A stretch of DNA of 64,000 nucleotides from Macrococcus epidermidis (GTDB lineage: Bacteria > Bacillota > Bacilli > Staphylococcales > Staphylococcaceae): the NCBI RefSeq assembly GCF_003259695.1, contig NZ_PZJH01000001.1:1-64000 (forward strand), in the 5' to 3' direction. Shown here piece by piece: positions 1-9,575 of the stretch. Every line of letters begins with the position of its first letter. Position 1 is the first letter of the stretch. The notes beneath the pieces are model-generated. The model was not told the DNA's origin, did not search any database, and was given only the letters and a program-made list of their open reading frames with translations. The position numbers and the translations under genes are program-made.

Positions 1-5
1 ATTTG

Positions 6-120
6 TCTGGTGACGATGGCAGAGAGGTCACACCTGTTCCCATACCGAACACAGAAGTTAAGCTCTCTAGCGCCGATGGTAGTTGGTCTTACGATCCGCG
101 AGAGTAGGACGTTGCCGGGC
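6..120 (+). rRNA. rrf: 5S ribosomal RNA
   Basis: This stretch matches the Staphylococcus-type 5S rRNA along its length, including the conserved loop segment CCGAACACAGAAGTTAAGC and the paired ends TCTGG and CCGGGC. It is the 3' end of an rRNA operon; the 16S and 23S genes would lie to the left of the window. The tRNA cluster that follows is typical of low-GC Gram-positive rRNA operons. Confidence 0.95.
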
Positions 121-134
121 AATTTTTATATTTA

Positions 135-209
135 TCCACAGTAGCTCAGTGGTAGAGCTATCGGCTGTTAACCGATCGGTCGTAGGTTCGAGTCCTACCT
201 GTGGAGCCA
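135..209 (+). tRNA. tRNA-Asn (anticodon GTT)
   Basis: Cloverleaf with acceptor TCCACAG/CTGTGGA, anticodon loop CTGTTAA (GTT), a T arm containing GGTTCGAGTCC, and an encoded CCA end. First tRNA after 5S rRNA. Confidence 0.95.
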
Positions 210-213
210 TTTA

Positions 214-288
214 GGCCCCTTGGTCAAGCGGTTAAGACACCGCCCTTTCACGGCGGTAACACGGGTTCGAATCCCGTAGGGGTCACCA
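214..288 (+). tRNA. tRNA-Glu (anticodon TTC)
   Basis: Cloverleaf with acceptor GGCCCCT/AGGGGTC, anticodon loop CTTTCAC (TTC), a GGTTCGAATCC T arm and an encoded CCA. It lies 4 nt after tRNA-Asn, so it is co-transcribed. Confidence 0.95.
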
Positions 289-291
289 TTT

Positions 292-367
292 GGAGGATTA
301 GCTCAGCTGGGAGAGCATCTGCCTTACAAGCAGAGGGTCGGCGGTTCGAGCCCGTCATCCTCCACCA
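292..367 (+). tRNA. tRNA-Val (anticodon TAC)
   Basis: Acceptor GGAGGAT pairs with the 3' ATCCTCC strand. The anticodon loop CTTACAA carries TAC, the T arm is normal and CCA is encoded. Confidence 0.94.
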
Positions 368-395
368 TTTTTGGAAACTATTGAATTACATATAC

Positions 396-479
396 GGAGG
401 GGTAGCGAAGTGGCTAAACGCGGCGGACTGTAAATCCGCTCCTTCGGGTTCGGCAGTTCGAATCTGCCCCCCTCCACCA
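396..479 (+). tRNA. tRNA-Tyr (anticodon GTA)
   Basis: Class II tRNA with a long variable arm (CTCCTTCGGGTTCGG region). Acceptor GGAGGGG pairs with CCCCTCC. The anticodon loop CTGTAAA gives GTA, and CCA is encoded. Confidence 0.94.
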
Positions 480-485
480 TCTTAT

Positions 486-560
486 TGGGCTATAGCCAAG
501 CGGTAAGGCAACGGACTTTGACTCCGTCACTCGTTGGTTCGAATCCAGCTAGCCCAGCCA
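486..560 (+). tRNA. tRNA-Gln (anticodon TTG)
   Basis: Acceptor TGGGCTA pairs with TAGCCCA. The anticodon loop CTTTGAC contains TTG, the T arm has GGTTCGAATCC and the 3' end reads GCCA. Confidence 0.94.
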
Positions 561-568
561 TTTTTTTT

Positions 569-641
569 GAGCCATTAGCTCAGTTGGTAGAGCATTTGAC
601 TTTTAATCAAAGGGTCAGAGGTTCGAATCCTCTATGGCTCA
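569..641 (+). tRNA. tRNA-Lys (anticodon TTT)
   Basis: Acceptor GAGCCAT pairs with ATGGCTC, and the anticodon loop CTTTTAA gives TTT. The genomic bases after the discriminator A are TCA rather than CCA. This is the only tRNA of the cluster whose CCA must be added after transcription. Confidence 0.93.
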
Positions 642-647
642 TCATTT

Positions 648-676
648 AGCATCCTGTATAGGGTGCTTTTTTTGTG
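648..676 (+). terminator. Terminator of the rRNA/tRNA operon
   Basis: Stem AGCATCC/GGGTGCT with a TGTATA loop, followed by a run of T. It sits directly after tRNA-Lys and closes the cluster. Confidence 0.85.
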
Positions 677-843
677 CTCTTTTTTGACATAAATTCAATC
701 GTATCAATGTATAGCTTACCGTTATTATACATAAATATCCATTTTATTCATTTATGCATAAAAATATTGTATATTCGTTCAGAGTTGTATAAAATTAAAG
801 TAGTCAGATTATTTAAAAATTTATGGAATAAGGGGAAAACATA

Positions 844-1746
844 ATGAATAAGACAATCGAGATTATTGGAGCGCCAAGTGCTTTTGGTCAACGTAAATTA
901 GGGGTGAATATGGGACCAGATGCTATGCGCTATGCGGGATTAATTGAAAGGTTAGAAAGTATTGGTCATACAGTTATTGACCAGGGAAACGTGGAATCAC
1001 CAGCGATTGATATGAAGAAATATAAATCAGAACAAGGTGGTCTTCGTAATTTAGAAGAGGTTACAACATTCTGTGAATCACTTTGTGAAAAAGTTGATGG
1101 AGTAGTACAAAAAGGTAATTATCCTGTTGTCATTGGTGGAGACCATTCAATTGCAATGGGTACTATCAGCGGTATCGCTAAGCATTATGAAAATTTAGGT
1201 GTAATCTGGTATGATGCGCATGGTGATTTAAATATCGATGAAACTTCACCGTCTGGGAACATTCATGGCATGCCACTAAGAGCTTTAATCGGAGATGGTC
1301 ATGAAGATTTAGTTAATATTGGTGGATATAAGAATAAAGTGAAAATAGAGAATATCGTGTTAATCGGTATGCGTGACCTTGATGAAGGCGAGAAAGCATA
1401 CATAAAAGAAGTAGGTATTAAAACATATACGATGGCTGATATCGATCGTTTAGGTATTGGTACAGTGATCGAGGAAACATTAGCTTATTTAGATAAATGT
1501 GATGGCATCCATTTATCATTAGATGTCGATGCTTTAGATCCTGTAGAAACACCAGGAACAGGAACGACAGTGCCAGGTGGTATCACATATCGTGAAAGTC
1601 ACTTTGCTTTAGAATTATTAAATGATAGTGATAAAATAACTTCATTTGAAATCGTAGAAGTAAATCCATTGATCGACATTTATAATAAAACAGCTGAGCA
1701 AGCTGTTGGTTTAGTAGGATCTTTCTTTGGAGAAAAATTGTTATAA
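844..1746 (+). CDS. rocF: Arginase
   Basis: Hydrolyses L-arginine to ornithine and urea in the cytoplasm. The 300 residues are full length for bacterial arginases. Metal-binding signatures of the ureohydrolase fold are intact: GGDHS at about residues 98-102, DAHGD at about 124-128 and the SLDVDALDP block at about 225-233; two Mn ions are expected. The ATG follows an AAGGGGAAAA ribosome binding site. It is a single gene ending in a shared terminator with the convergent regulator gene. Arginase next to cdaA-cdaR-glmM is the arrangement known from Staphylococcus, which supports the taxonomic call. A second ureohydrolase, HutG, occurs at 30960, but the motifs here fit arginase better. Confidence 0.95.
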   Translation: MNKTIEIIGAPSAFGQRKLGVNMGPDAMRYAGLIERLESIGHTVIDQGNVESPAIDMKKYKSEQGGLRNLEEVTTFCESLCEKVDGVVQKGNYPVVIGGDHSIAMGTISGIAKHYENLGVIWYDAHGDLNIDETSPSGNIHGMPLRALIGDGHEDLVNIGGYKNKVKIENIVLIGMRDLDEGEKAYIKEVGIKTYTMADIDRLGIGTVIEETLAYLDKCDGIHLSLDVDALDPVETPGTGTTVPGGITYRESHFALELLNDSDKITSFEIVEVNPLIDIYNKTAEQAVGLVGSFFGEKLL

Positions 1747-1772
1747 ATAAAAAAATAAAAAAATAAATAAAT

Positions 1773-1815
1773 AATATTCCCTGCCAATTAATTTTGGTCA
1801 GGGAATATTTTTATT
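1773..1815. terminator. Bidirectional terminator between rocF and the winged-helix gene
   Basis: Eleven-base stem AATATTCCCTG/CAGGGAATATT with A-rich sequence before it and T-rich sequence after it. It can therefore end transcription from both converging genes. Confidence 0.85.
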
Positions 1816-2231
1816 TGGTAATTTGAATCACCATTTTTAGATGAAGCTTTCTTAACATACTTCTTAAGGTCTTTTTTAAATTCAGGAAATTCTTTTTCGT
1901 TGATTTGAAGCTTAAATGATAGATTATCTTTCTTGCTATCTTCCTCTGCATATTTCAGTAAATCTAGTTTAGGAACAAGCTGTTTTGCAACAGGTGCATA
2001 AAATTTTTGAATAATACTATGCTTTTGTTCTGTTTTCACTAATTCTATAATGCCTTGTTTTTCAAGTTCTGCTAAGTGGTAATGAATTTTTGCGCGTGGA
2101 ATTTCTAATTCATCCGCAAGCTGTTGGCCAGTTTTCGCTTCAACTGCAAGTAATTCTAATAATTTAATACGAAATGGGTCACTTACGCACTTTAACTGAG
2201 CAAGGTTTTCGATTACTAAAATATCTAACAT
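1788..2231 (-). CDS. ArsR-like winged-helix transcriptional regulator
   Basis: DNA-binding protein of 147 residues. Residues 10-75 form an ArsR/HTH_20 winged helix, including VSDPFRIKLLELLA and the recognition helix RAKIHYHLAELEKQG. The C-terminal half (about 85-147) is Lys/Glu-rich and has no recognised domain. No cysteine or histidine cluster typical of metal sensors is visible, so a metal-sensing role is not supported. It is transcribed toward rocF and shares its terminator. The ATG has a TAAGGAGAAG ribosome binding site. The target is unknown; a role in arginine metabolism would be a guess from position only. Confidence 0.75.
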   Translation of the reverse strand: MLDILVIENLAQLKCVSDPFRIKLLELLAVEAKTGQQLADELEIPRAKIHYHLAELEKQGIIELVKTEQKHSIIQKFYAPVAKQLVPKLDLLKYAEEDSKKDNLSFKLQINEKEFPEFKKDLKKYVKKASSKNGDSNYQIKIFPDQN

Positions 2232-2664
2232 TACGCTTCTCCTTAGTCTTATTACTTATTTTATTTAGATAATTATATTATCCTTGTTAACTTCAATAAT
2301 GTCAACGAATTACACTAATCGTTTAATTTTATTATTAGCATTATGTTTTCACTATGTTTTCCCTACCTTTTTTCTATCTTTTAGATACGCTTTGAATAAT
2401 CTTTGATATTTAATTTCTGTTAAAAAGATAAAAATCATAAGTTCATATTATTAATATTATTTGTATTTTCTTAACATATTTATAATAGATGTAAATAATG
2501 TTGTATTTCATATTTTTTTATTGTGGGATATTGAAAGTAACGTCTATTATTCAGTTCTATTTTCTTAACATTATCGAATATTATCAATGTAAATAGTAAG
2601 TTACTTATGGAATGTTAACTTTATTTCGTTTATGATGATATTATATGAAAAAGAGGTGAATCTC
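2232..2664. other. Long AT-rich divergent intergenic region
   Basis: About 430 bases separate two divergent regulator genes. The stretch is very AT-rich and must hold both promoters. The phrase TTTCTTAACAT occurs twice, near 2466 and 2569. I see no RNA gene, no terminator and no convincing further reading frame here. Confidence 0.5.
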
Positions 2665-3933
2665 GTGGTTGGTCAAAGAATAAAAGAATTACGTAATCAG
2701 GCAAATTTAACACAACAGGAATTAGCTGATGGTATTATTTCAAGAACATATTTAAGTTTAATAGAAAAGAATTCGGTACATCCTTCTACCAATGTCCTAA
2801 AGAAATTGAGTGTGCGTTTAAATTGTACATTGGAGGATTTTACAAATACATCTGAAGATCGTAATTTAAGTTTATTAGAGATTAAAAAAGAGATTAAATG
2901 GGCTGAGAATCATGTATTGATGAATGATTTCAAAAAACTTGGTGCCTTTATCAATAAGAATTACGAAACGCTTGAGAGTATAACAGAAGCTGAGCGTGGA
3001 GCTATCAGCTGGGTAACAGCCAGTTATTATTTTCACCAAAAAGACTATGATAATGCCCGTAAGTATGTAGAGAAGGCGATAGCGATCGTTAAAAAGATGC
3101 GAGATGTAACTATTTATTTACGTTCATTAGAATTATTAGGTCGAATTGAATATGAAGTTGGCAATGTCATGGAAGCCATTAATCAATTAACTAAAGCAAA
3201 TAATATTACAATCGTTGAGAATGTTGTAAATATTACACGTGTCTCTATTCTTTACTATTTAGGACAATATTATTCACGTGTCGGTGAATTTTACGTTGCA
3301 ATTAAACTGTGTGAAGAAGCAATTGATTTAAATATGAAGCTTAATACGTATCATATGGCATTAAATATCGAGAACACATTAGGCCGTTCTTATCATGCAA
3401 CGAAAGATTTTGAACAGGCTGAATATCATTATCGTCGAGCAATTAGTTATGCTGAACTGCGCCCAGTCTCATTTGATCTAATAGGTAGTTTGAGTAATCT
3501 CGCGATGCTCTTAATGGAGCTGAATCGTTCAGATGAAGCATATGAAATCATTTTAAAATGTAATAAAATGATTGATAACTATCGATTTGATCATCCTTAT
3601 GCAGTTAATATTCGTCTGCACTTAGCAGAGGTAATGATACGTAAAGGTATGTACGAAGAAGCGAGAGCAATTATTGCTGAAAATATTAAAAATGATGATA
3701 CTGGATATGGTGAAGAGTTGATGGGTGACCTCGAATATCAACTGGAGAACTATCAAGGTGCATTAACTTACTACAAAATTGCGTTAAATGGTAATGAGCA
3801 TGTGTACTATTTTGGTAGAATTTCGAAAAAGATTGCAGAAATTTATGTGAAACTTGGAGATTTAGAACAATCCAATGAATATTATAAAAAATGCATCAAT
3901 CTATACGAAGATTCCCTGCCATACATGGTATAA
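2665..3933 (+). CDS. HTH/TPR transcriptional regulator (RNPP-like)
   Basis: Cytoplasmic regulator of 422 residues. An N-terminal XRE-type helix-turn-helix (about residues 2-60, with QRIKELRNQANLTQQELADG) is followed by tetratricopeptide-like helix pairs to the end. This is the layout of Rgg/PlcR/PrgX-type peptide-responsive regulators and of TPR-HTH proteins without a peptide. An upstream in-frame ATG at 2632 exists, but the GTG at 2665 has the better ribosome binding site (AAGAGGTGA, 6-7 bases away), so I chose GTG. It ends 31 bases before cdaA, close enough for co-transcription. No small peptide pheromone gene is evident next to it. Confidence 0.75.
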   Translation: MVGQRIKELRNQANLTQQELADGIISRTYLSLIEKNSVHPSTNVLKKLSVRLNCTLEDFTNTSEDRNLSLLEIKKEIKWAENHVLMNDFKKLGAFINKNYETLESITEAERGAISWVTASYYFHQKDYDNARKYVEKAIAIVKKMRDVTIYLRSLELLGRIEYEVGNVMEAINQLTKANNITIVENVVNITRVSILYYLGQYYSRVGEFYVAIKLCEEAIDLNMKLNTYHMALNIENTLGRSYHATKDFEQAEYHYRRAISYAELRPVSFDLIGSLSNLAMLLMELNRSDEAYEIILKCNKMIDNYRFDHPYAVNIRLHLAEVMIRKGMYEEARAIIAENIKNDDTGYGEELMGDLEYQLENYQGALTYYKIALNGNEHVYYFGRISKKIAEIYVKLGDLEQSNEYYKKCINLYEDSLPYMV

Positions 3934-3964
3934 TTATTTTTAGCATGAATATGGAGGAGATACA

Positions 3965-4774
3965 ATGCAGCTCTTTAGTGTACTTGATAATTTAAGTACT
4001 ATTAAGATCATTACGGGCATCTTAGACTTGCTGATTGTATGGTATGTTATTTATTTGTTAATCAATGCAATTAAAGGCACGAAAGCCATCCAATTATTAA
4101 AAGGTATCTTCTTTATTCTGATTGGTAGAACACTGAGTAATCAGCTGGATTTAACAACAACGACGAAAATGTTTGATATGGTTATGGAATGGGGTTTCTT
4201 AGCCATCATTGTTATCTTTCAACCAGAATTAAGAAGAGCTTTAGAACAGCTCGGACGAGGTAGTTTATTTAAACGTAATGCAGCAAATTTAAAGGTTAAC
4301 CAGGCAAAGCTTACAGATGCCATGGTAAAATCAGTACAGTATATGGCGAAACGTCGTATTGGTGCGTTAATCGTCTTTGAAAAAGAAACAGGATTACAGG
4401 ATTACATAGAAACTGGTATACCCATCAATGCAGATATATCATCTGAATTATTAATTAATATATTTATTCCTAATACGCCATTACATGATGGGGCGATGAT
4501 TGTACAAGGTGATAAGATTGCTGTTGCAGCAAGTTATCTTCCTTTATCAGATAGTGCTAAGATTCAAAAGAGTTTAGGAACACGTCACCGTGCCGCAGTG
4601 GGTATTTCTGAAGTGTCAGATGCTTTTACTGTAGTTGTTTCTGAAGAAACCGGCGATATTTCAGTGACGTATAACGGCAGATTACGTAAAGATGTATCAT
4701 TAGAAGTGTTTGAAGCCTTGCTTACGGAACATTGGTTTAGTACACATGTCACGAAGAAAGGTGTTGAAGAATAA
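3965..4774 (+). CDS. cdaA: Diadenylate cyclase CdaA (c-di-AMP synthase)
   Basis: Makes cyclic di-AMP from two ATP at the membrane. The N-terminus (about residues 10-90) contains three hydrophobic segments. The DisA_N cyclase domain follows, with the two catalytic motifs intact: DGAM at about 174-177 and RHR at about 207-209. The length of 269 residues is normal. The stop overlaps the cdaR start by one base (TAATG), giving translational coupling. It is the first gene of the conserved cdaA-cdaR-glmM operon, in which CdaR and GlmM control cyclase activity and link c-di-AMP to cell-wall precursor supply. Confidence 0.97.
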   Translation: MQLFSVLDNLSTIKIITGILDLLIVWYVIYLLINAIKGTKAIQLLKGIFFILIGRTLSNQLDLTTTTKMFDMVMEWGFLAIIVIFQPELRRALEQLGRGSLFKRNAANLKVNQAKLTDAMVKSVQYMAKRRIGALIVFEKETGLQDYIETGIPINADISSELLINIFIPNTPLHDGAMIVQGDKIAVAASYLPLSDSAKIQKSLGTRHRAAVGISEVSDAFTVVVSEETGDISVTYNGRLRKDVSLEVFEALLTEHWFSTHVTKKGVEE

Positions 4775-5709
4775 TGCTTGAGAATAAATGGGGACTGAGA
4801 TTTGTTGCATTTGTACTCGCTTTGTTTTTATTTTTATCAGTTAACGATGTCTTCGCACTTTTTGGTGATAATCAATTCAACCAGAATGATCAGACGGTCA
4901 TTGAAGATGTCCCGGTTAAGATTGTGTATGATGACAAAAACTTGTATTTAACAGGTGCACCAAAGACCGTAAATGTACGTGTCAGCGGTCCGCAGTCTAT
5001 CGTAAAGAAGACTGAGAGTATGTTAGACTTCACGGTAACGCTTGACTTGTCCAGCTCTAAAGTTGGAGAATATAAAAAGAAGTTCAAAGTAAAAGGTATT
5101 TCTGATAAATTAAATTATGAAGTGATTCCGAAATTTGCGAATATCACTTTATCAGAAAAAATTAAAGATACAAGACAAGTAGAAGCGGAAGTAAGCAATT
5201 CACGTATAGCTACCGGCTATGAACTGACAGGTAAAGAAGTTGATCCGTCACAAGTAACCATTACAGGTGGAGAAGACGAAATTAATAAGATTGCTTATGT
5301 GAAAGCAACATTGCAGGATAATACGAAATTATCTAAGACAACAAGTGAAGAAGCAGAAGTTAATGTATTTGATTCTAATCTTAATAAACTTGATGTATCC
5401 GTAAAACCTGCTAAAGTAAAAGTTAACATCAAGATTGCACCGACTTCAAAGACGGTAGCGATTAGTGCAAAGAAATCAGGACAATTACCTTCAAACCTAA
5501 AACTAAACAGTCTGGAACTATCTGAATCTGAAGTAGAACTATTTGGAAAGCGTTCGGTGCTAGATGGTATCGGTAGTTTAGCGATTGAAGTGGATTTATC
5601 GAAAGTAACAAAAGATACAGTCGTTAAGGAAAATATTCCTTTACCGAAAGACGTATCAAGTGCCAATCCAAAGCAAGTAGAAATTATGATAGATGTATCT
5701 AAAAAATAA
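4774..5709 (+). CDS. cdaR: CdaR / YbbR-domain regulator of CdaA
   Basis: Membrane-anchored extracytoplasmic partner of CdaA. One N-terminal transmembrane segment (about residues 8-27) is followed by repeated YbbR beta-domains, for example 'VNVRVSGPQSIVKK' near 67-80 and similar segments after it. The 311 residues match staphylococcal YbbR. The start codon overlaps the cdaA stop, and glmM follows after 26 bases. In B. subtilis and Staphylococcus the homologue modulates CdaA activity; that role here is by family. Confidence 0.95.
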   Translation: MLENKWGLRFVAFVLALFLFLSVNDVFALFGDNQFNQNDQTVIEDVPVKIVYDDKNLYLTGAPKTVNVRVSGPQSIVKKTESMLDFTVTLDLSSSKVGEYKKKFKVKGISDKLNYEVIPKFANITLSEKIKDTRQVEAEVSNSRIATGYELTGKEVDPSQVTITGGEDEINKIAYVKATLQDNTKLSKTTSEEAEVNVFDSNLNKLDVSVKPAKVKVNIKIAPTSKTVAISAKKSGQLPSNLKLNSLELSESEVELFGKRSVLDGIGSLAIEVDLSKVTKDTVVKENIPLPKDVSSANPKQVEIMIDVSKK

Positions 5710-5735
5710 CGATATGAATAAAAGGAGTTTAAAAA

Positions 5736-7085
5736 ATGGGTAAATATTTTGGGACAGACGGTGTAAGAGGTGTAGCTAATAGTGAGTTAACACCAGAATT
5801 AGCTTTTGAATTAGGGCGATACGGTGGTTATGTATTAGCACACGGCGGAACGGCTAAACCAACAGTAGTTGTAGGTCGTGACACACGTGTTTCTGGTATT
5901 ATGTTAGAGTCAGCACTTGTAGCAGGATTATTATCTACAGGTGCCGAAGTAATGCGTTTAGGTGTTATTTCTACACCAGGTGTTGCTTATTTAACGAGAG
6001 AATTAAATGCACAAGCAGGCGTTATGATTTCTGCAAGTCATAATCCAGTACAAGATAATGGTATTAAATTCTTCGGATCAGATGGTTATAAATTAAGTGA
6101 TGCACAAGAAGCGGAAATCGAAGCTTTATTAGATGCGAAAGAAGATACTTTACCACGTCCAACAGGCGTTGATTTAGGTCATACTTCAGATTACTTTGAA
6201 GGTGGACAAAAGTATTTAAGCTTTATTAAATCAACGATTGACGGTGATTTAGATGGATTAAAGATCGCATTAGATGGTGCACATGGTTCAACATATTCAT
6301 TAGCGCCTTATTTATTCGGTGATTTAGAAGCTGATACAGTAACAATCGGCTGTAATCCAGATGGTAATAACATCAATGATGGTGTAGGTTCAACGCATCC
6401 AGAAGGATTGGCTGAATTAGTAGTGGACTCTGGTAGTGACTTTGGTTTAGCTTTTGATGGTGATGGAGACCGTATTATTGCAGTAGATGAAAAAGGTCAA
6501 ATCGTTGATGGCGACCAAATTATGTTTATTTTAGCGCAAAGTATGCATAATGAAGGTACTTTAAAGGACAACATGGTTGTATCAACTGTAATGAGTAACT
6601 TAGGATTCTATAAAGCATTAGATGCATTTGATATTAAATCAAATAAAACGAAAGTAGGCGACCGTTACGTTGTTGAAGAAATGAGAAACGGTAAGTACAA
6701 CCTAGGTGGAGAACAGTCTGGACATATCGTAATGATGGATTACAATACAACTGGTGACGGATTATTAACAGGTGTTCATTTAGCGAGCATCATTAAGAAA
6801 TCTGGTAAGACATTAAGTGAGTTAGCAGGACAAATGAAGAAATATCCACAACGTTTAGTAAATATCCGCGTTTCAGATAAACATGCTGTTGAAGAGAACT
6901 CAGCAGTCGCTGAATCAATTGCAAAAGTTGAAGCAGAAATGAACGGTGAAGGACGCGTATTAGTACGTCCATCTGGCACTGAACCATTAGTACGTGTAAT
7001 GGTTGAAGCAAAAACTGATGAAGATGCTGAACGTTTTGTAAACAGTATCTCTGATGTTGTACGTGAACATATGGGGATAGAATAA
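5736..7085 (+). CDS. glmM: Phosphoglucosamine mutase
   Basis: Converts glucosamine-6-phosphate to glucosamine-1-phosphate for UDP-GlcNAc and peptidoglycan synthesis. At 449 residues it is full length. The phosphoserine loop ISASHNP (Ser about residue 100), the metal loop DGDGDR (about 241-246) and the phosphate-binding RPSGTEP (about 410) are all present. Ribosome binding site AAAAGGAG. It is the last gene of the cdaA operon and is followed by a terminator. It feeds on the product of glmS, which lies next downstream under its own ribozyme. Confidence 0.97.
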   Translation: MGKYFGTDGVRGVANSELTPELAFELGRYGGYVLAHGGTAKPTVVVGRDTRVSGIMLESALVAGLLSTGAEVMRLGVISTPGVAYLTRELNAQAGVMISASHNPVQDNGIKFFGSDGYKLSDAQEAEIEALLDAKEDTLPRPTGVDLGHTSDYFEGGQKYLSFIKSTIDGDLDGLKIALDGAHGSTYSLAPYLFGDLEADTVTIGCNPDGNNINDGVGSTHPEGLAELVVDSGSDFGLAFDGDGDRIIAVDEKGQIVDGDQIMFILAQSMHNEGTLKDNMVVSTVMSNLGFYKALDAFDIKSNKTKVGDRYVVEEMRNGKYNLGGEQSGHIVMMDYNTTGDGLLTGVHLASIIKKSGKTLSELAGQMKKYPQRLVNIRVSDKHAVEENSAVAESIAKVEAEMNGEGRVLVRPSGTEPLVRVMVEAKTDEDAERFVNSISDVVREHMGIE

Positions 7086-7095
7086 AATTATATAA

Positions 7096-7127
7096 GGGCC
7101 AAATCTTCTGATTTGGTCTTTTTTTAT
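7096..7127 (+). terminator. Terminator of the cdaA-cdaR-glmM operon
   Basis: Stem GGCCAAATC/GATTTGGTC with TTCT loop and a run of seven T, 11 bases after glmM. Confidence 0.9.
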
Positions 7128-7221
7128 GGTTGTTAACTACAATAATTTCGAAAGAATCTTGCAAATAATGACAATAAAAAAATAATTTAACTCATATTTA
7201 TAGTATAATAATATAAAATCT

Positions 7222-7303
7222 GAAGCTTGTATTGTTTTGATATATAAGACAAGTTGTATTAATAGTTCTATTTCCGAAAGATATAAGCTTCTAATACTTG
7301 TCT
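7222..7303 (+). other. Inverted-repeat cluster in the glmS leader
   Basis: Two interleaved inverted repeats lie upstream of the ribozyme: GAAGCTT (7222-7228) with AAGCTTC (7285-7291), and AGACAAGT (7247-7254) with ACTTGTCT (7296-7303). Their order makes them partly competing. A TATAAT at 7204-7209 could be a -10 box placing this in the 5' leader, but no good -35 box is seen. Function unknown. Confidence 0.4.
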
Positions 7304-7373
7304 AATTTATATGAAATATAGTACAATTACAGAAGTTTAACTGAAAGCGAGGGTTGTTAAAAACTGAATATAC

Positions 7374-7510
7374 AGCGCCAGAACAGGAAACTGTTGACGA
7401 GGAAGATGGTTATCGAAAATTCGGCGGATGCCATCACGGATAGTAGCTATTCGATAGTTGATGTAACAAACCACTTGGGCAACTGAGTGAACAAAAGACA
7501 TCAACATAGC
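7374..7510 (+). ncRNA. glmS ribozyme: glmS self-cleaving ribozyme/riboswitch
   Basis: The leader contains the hallmark segments of the glmS ribozyme: cleavage site and start AGCGCCAGAAC (7374-7384, cleavage expected before G7375), then GTTGACGAGGA, then TTATCGAAAATTCGGCGGAT, and a 3' P3-P4 part ending near GACATCAAC (about 7508). Family knowledge: glucosamine-6-phosphate is the cofactor for self-cleavage and lowers glmS mRNA. The 3' border is approximate. Confidence 0.95.
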
Positions 7511-7576
7511 ACAAATAAACAATCTATTTAAATTAACTTATTTTAAATGCGCCAATGCGCTCAGGAGGAACTTATT

Positions 7577-9379
7577 ATGTGTGGTATCGTAGGTTATATT
7601 GGAACACAAGATGCAAAAGAAATTTTATTAAAAGGTTTAGAAAAATTAGAATACCGTGGTTACGATTCAGCAGGTATTGCCGTACGTAATGGTGAAGATG
7701 TACGTGTGTATAAAGAAAAAGGTCGTATTGCTGAATTACGTAAAGCAGTAGATTCAACGTTTGAATCAACGACTGGGATTGGTCATACACGTTGGGCAAC
7801 TCACGGTGTACCAAATCGTGAAAACTCTCATCCACATCAATCTGAAAGTGGTCGTTTCACTTTAGTACATAACGGTGTTATTGAAAATTATGAACAATTA
7901 AAAGAAGAATTCTTATCAGGAGTAACTTTTAAATCTGATACAGATACTGAAATTATCGTTCAATTAGTAGAACACTTCTCAAAACAAGGTTTAGATACTG
8001 AGAAAGCTTTCACTGAAGTAATCAAATTATTACACGGATCATATGCATTAGGATTATTAGATAGCGAAAACCCAGATGTTATTTATGTTGCAAAAAACAA
8101 ATCTCCATTATTAGTAGGTTTAGGTGATGGATTTAACGTTATCGCATCTGATGCGATGGCAATGTTACAAGTAACAGACACTTACGTTGAATTAACTGAC
8201 GGCGAAATCGTTCTTGTTGAAAAAGAAAAAGTAACAATTAAAGATTTAGACGGTAAAGAAATTAAACGTAAACCTTACAAAGCTGAAATTGATGCAAGTG
8301 ATATCGAAAAAGGCACATTCGCTCATTATATGTTAAAAGAAATTCATGAACAACCGGCTGTAATGCGTAAAATTATTCAAAAATATCAAGATGATAAAGG
8401 TAACTTAGTCATCGATAAAGACATTGTAAAAGCAGTACGTAAAGCAGATCGTATCTATATTGTAGCTTGTGGTACTTCTTACCATGCAGGTTTAGTTGGT
8501 AAAGAATATTTAGAAAAATGGTCAGGTGTTCCTACAGAAGTGCATGTTGCCTCTGAGTTCGTTTACAATATGCCATTACTTTCTAAGAAACCATTATTTA
8601 TCTTCATTTCACAATCAGGTGAAACAGCAGATAGTCGTGCAGTATTAGTTGAAGTAAAAAAATTAGGTTACCCGGCGTTAACAGTAACTAACGTGCCTGG
8701 ATCAACTTTATCACGTGAAGCTGACCATACATTAATCTTACATGCTGGACCAGAAATTGCTGTAGCATCAACAAAAGCTTACACAGCTCAGATTGCGGTA
8801 CTTGCTATTTTAGCTCAAGTTGTAGCTAAGGATTCTGGAATTGACACAGGTGTTGACTTATTGCCTGAACTTGCTAAAGTTACTTCTGCAATCGTATCGA
8901 TTGTTGATGATGCAAATAAAATGGAAGATTTAGCACGTCAATTCTTATCTACAACACGTAACGCATTCTTTATCGGCCGTACAATGGATTTCTATGTAGG
9001 TCTTGAAGGCGCTTTAAAATTAAAAGAAATTTCTTACATCCAGGCTGAAGGATTTGCCGGCGGAGAGTTAAAACACGGAACGATCGCATTAATCGAAGAA
9101 GGTACGCCAGTAATTGCATTAGCTACTCAAGATAAAGTAAACCTTTCTATTCGTGGTAATGTGAAAGAAGTAGTAGCTCGTGGAGCAAACCCATGTATCA
9201 TTTCTATGTCAGGATTAGAACAAGATGGAGATGCATATGTCATTCCAGCGGTTCATGATATGTTAACACCATTAGTATCAGTTATTACATTACAATTAAT
9301 TTCTTACTATGCAGCTTTACACAGAGGTGCAGACGTGGATAAACCACGTAACTTAGCAAAATCAGTTACAGTAGAATAA
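7577..9379 (+). CDS. glmS: Glutamine-fructose-6-phosphate aminotransferase (isomerizing)
   Basis: Makes glucosamine-6-phosphate from fructose-6-phosphate and glutamine, the first step of amino-sugar synthesis. I place the start at the ATG giving MCGIVGYIG, because Cys2 is the N-terminal nucleophile of the glutaminase domain and AGGAGG lies at the right distance. Residues 1-220 are the class II amidotransferase. Two SIS sugar-isomerase domains follow, with [10 protein letters not shown] in the first. The enzyme has 600 residues, the usual length. It is controlled by the ribozyme just upstream. Confidence 0.98.
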   Translation: MCGIVGYIGTQDAKEILLKGLEKLEYRGYDSAGIAVRNGEDVRVYKEKGRIAELRKAVDSTFESTTGIGHTRWATHGVPNRENSHPHQSESGRFTLVHNGVIENYEQLKEEFLSGVTFKSDTDTEIIVQLVEHFSKQGLDTEKAFTEVIKLLHGSYALGLLDSENPDVIYVAKNKSPLLVGLGDGFNVIASDAMAMLQVTDTYVELTDGEIVLVEKEKVTIKDLDGKEIKRKPYKAEIDASDIEKGTFAHYMLKEIHEQPAVMRKIIQKYQDDKGNLVIDKDIVKAVRKADRIYIVACGTSYHAGLVGKEYLEKWSGVPTEVHVASEFVYNMPLLSKKPLFIFISQSGETADSRAVLVEVKKLGYPALTVTNVPGSTLSREADHTLILHAGPEIAVASTKAYTAQIAVLAILAQVVAKDSGIDTGVDLLPELAKVTSAIVSIVDDANKMEDLARQFLSTTRNAFFIGRTMDFYVGLEGALKLKEISYIQAEGFAGGELKHGTIALIEEGTPVIALATQDKVNLSIRGNVKEVVARGANPCIISMSGLEQDGDAYVIPAVHDMLTPLVSVITLQLISYYAALHRGADVDKPRNLAKSVTVE

Positions 9380-9392
9380 TATGAATATGTAT

Positions 9393-9426
9393 AGTGTCTA
9401 AACATTATTGTTTGGGCACTTTTTTG
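9393..9426 (+). terminator. Terminator of glmS
   Basis: Stem AGTGTCTAAAC/GTTTGGGCACT around a short loop, followed by a T run. Confidence 0.85.
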
Positions 9427-9502
9427 TATTAAAAATCATTAAAATGAGTGTATTTAATTATTAAGGATATTTATCTTATTTTGAATTAGGCGTTTTAACA
9501 AA

Positions 9503-9550
9503 AATATACCCCTCCTATGTATTCATGCATGGGAGGGGGTATATTTTTTC
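9503..9550. terminator. Bidirectional terminator
   Basis: Long stem AATATACCCCTCCTA/TGGGAGGGGGTATATT flanked by A-rich and T-rich sequence. It is placed to stop the leftward zinc-ribbon genes as well as read-through from glmS. Confidence 0.85.
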
Positions 9551-9575
9551 TATACTGGATATCATGTTATTACAT

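Noticed and set aside
201-506. Open frame of 101 codons on the plus strand
   Set aside because: It runs through four tRNA genes and has no ribosome binding site; it is chance.
5295-5666. Antisense frame within cdaR
   Set aside because: Shadow of a conserved gene, without start signals or sensible protein features.
6793-7164. Antisense frame over the end of glmM
   Set aside because: It crosses the glmM terminator and has low-complexity translation; not a gene.
7337-7522. Minus-strand frame of 61 codons
   Set aside because: It lies exactly on the glmS ribozyme, which explains the base pattern.
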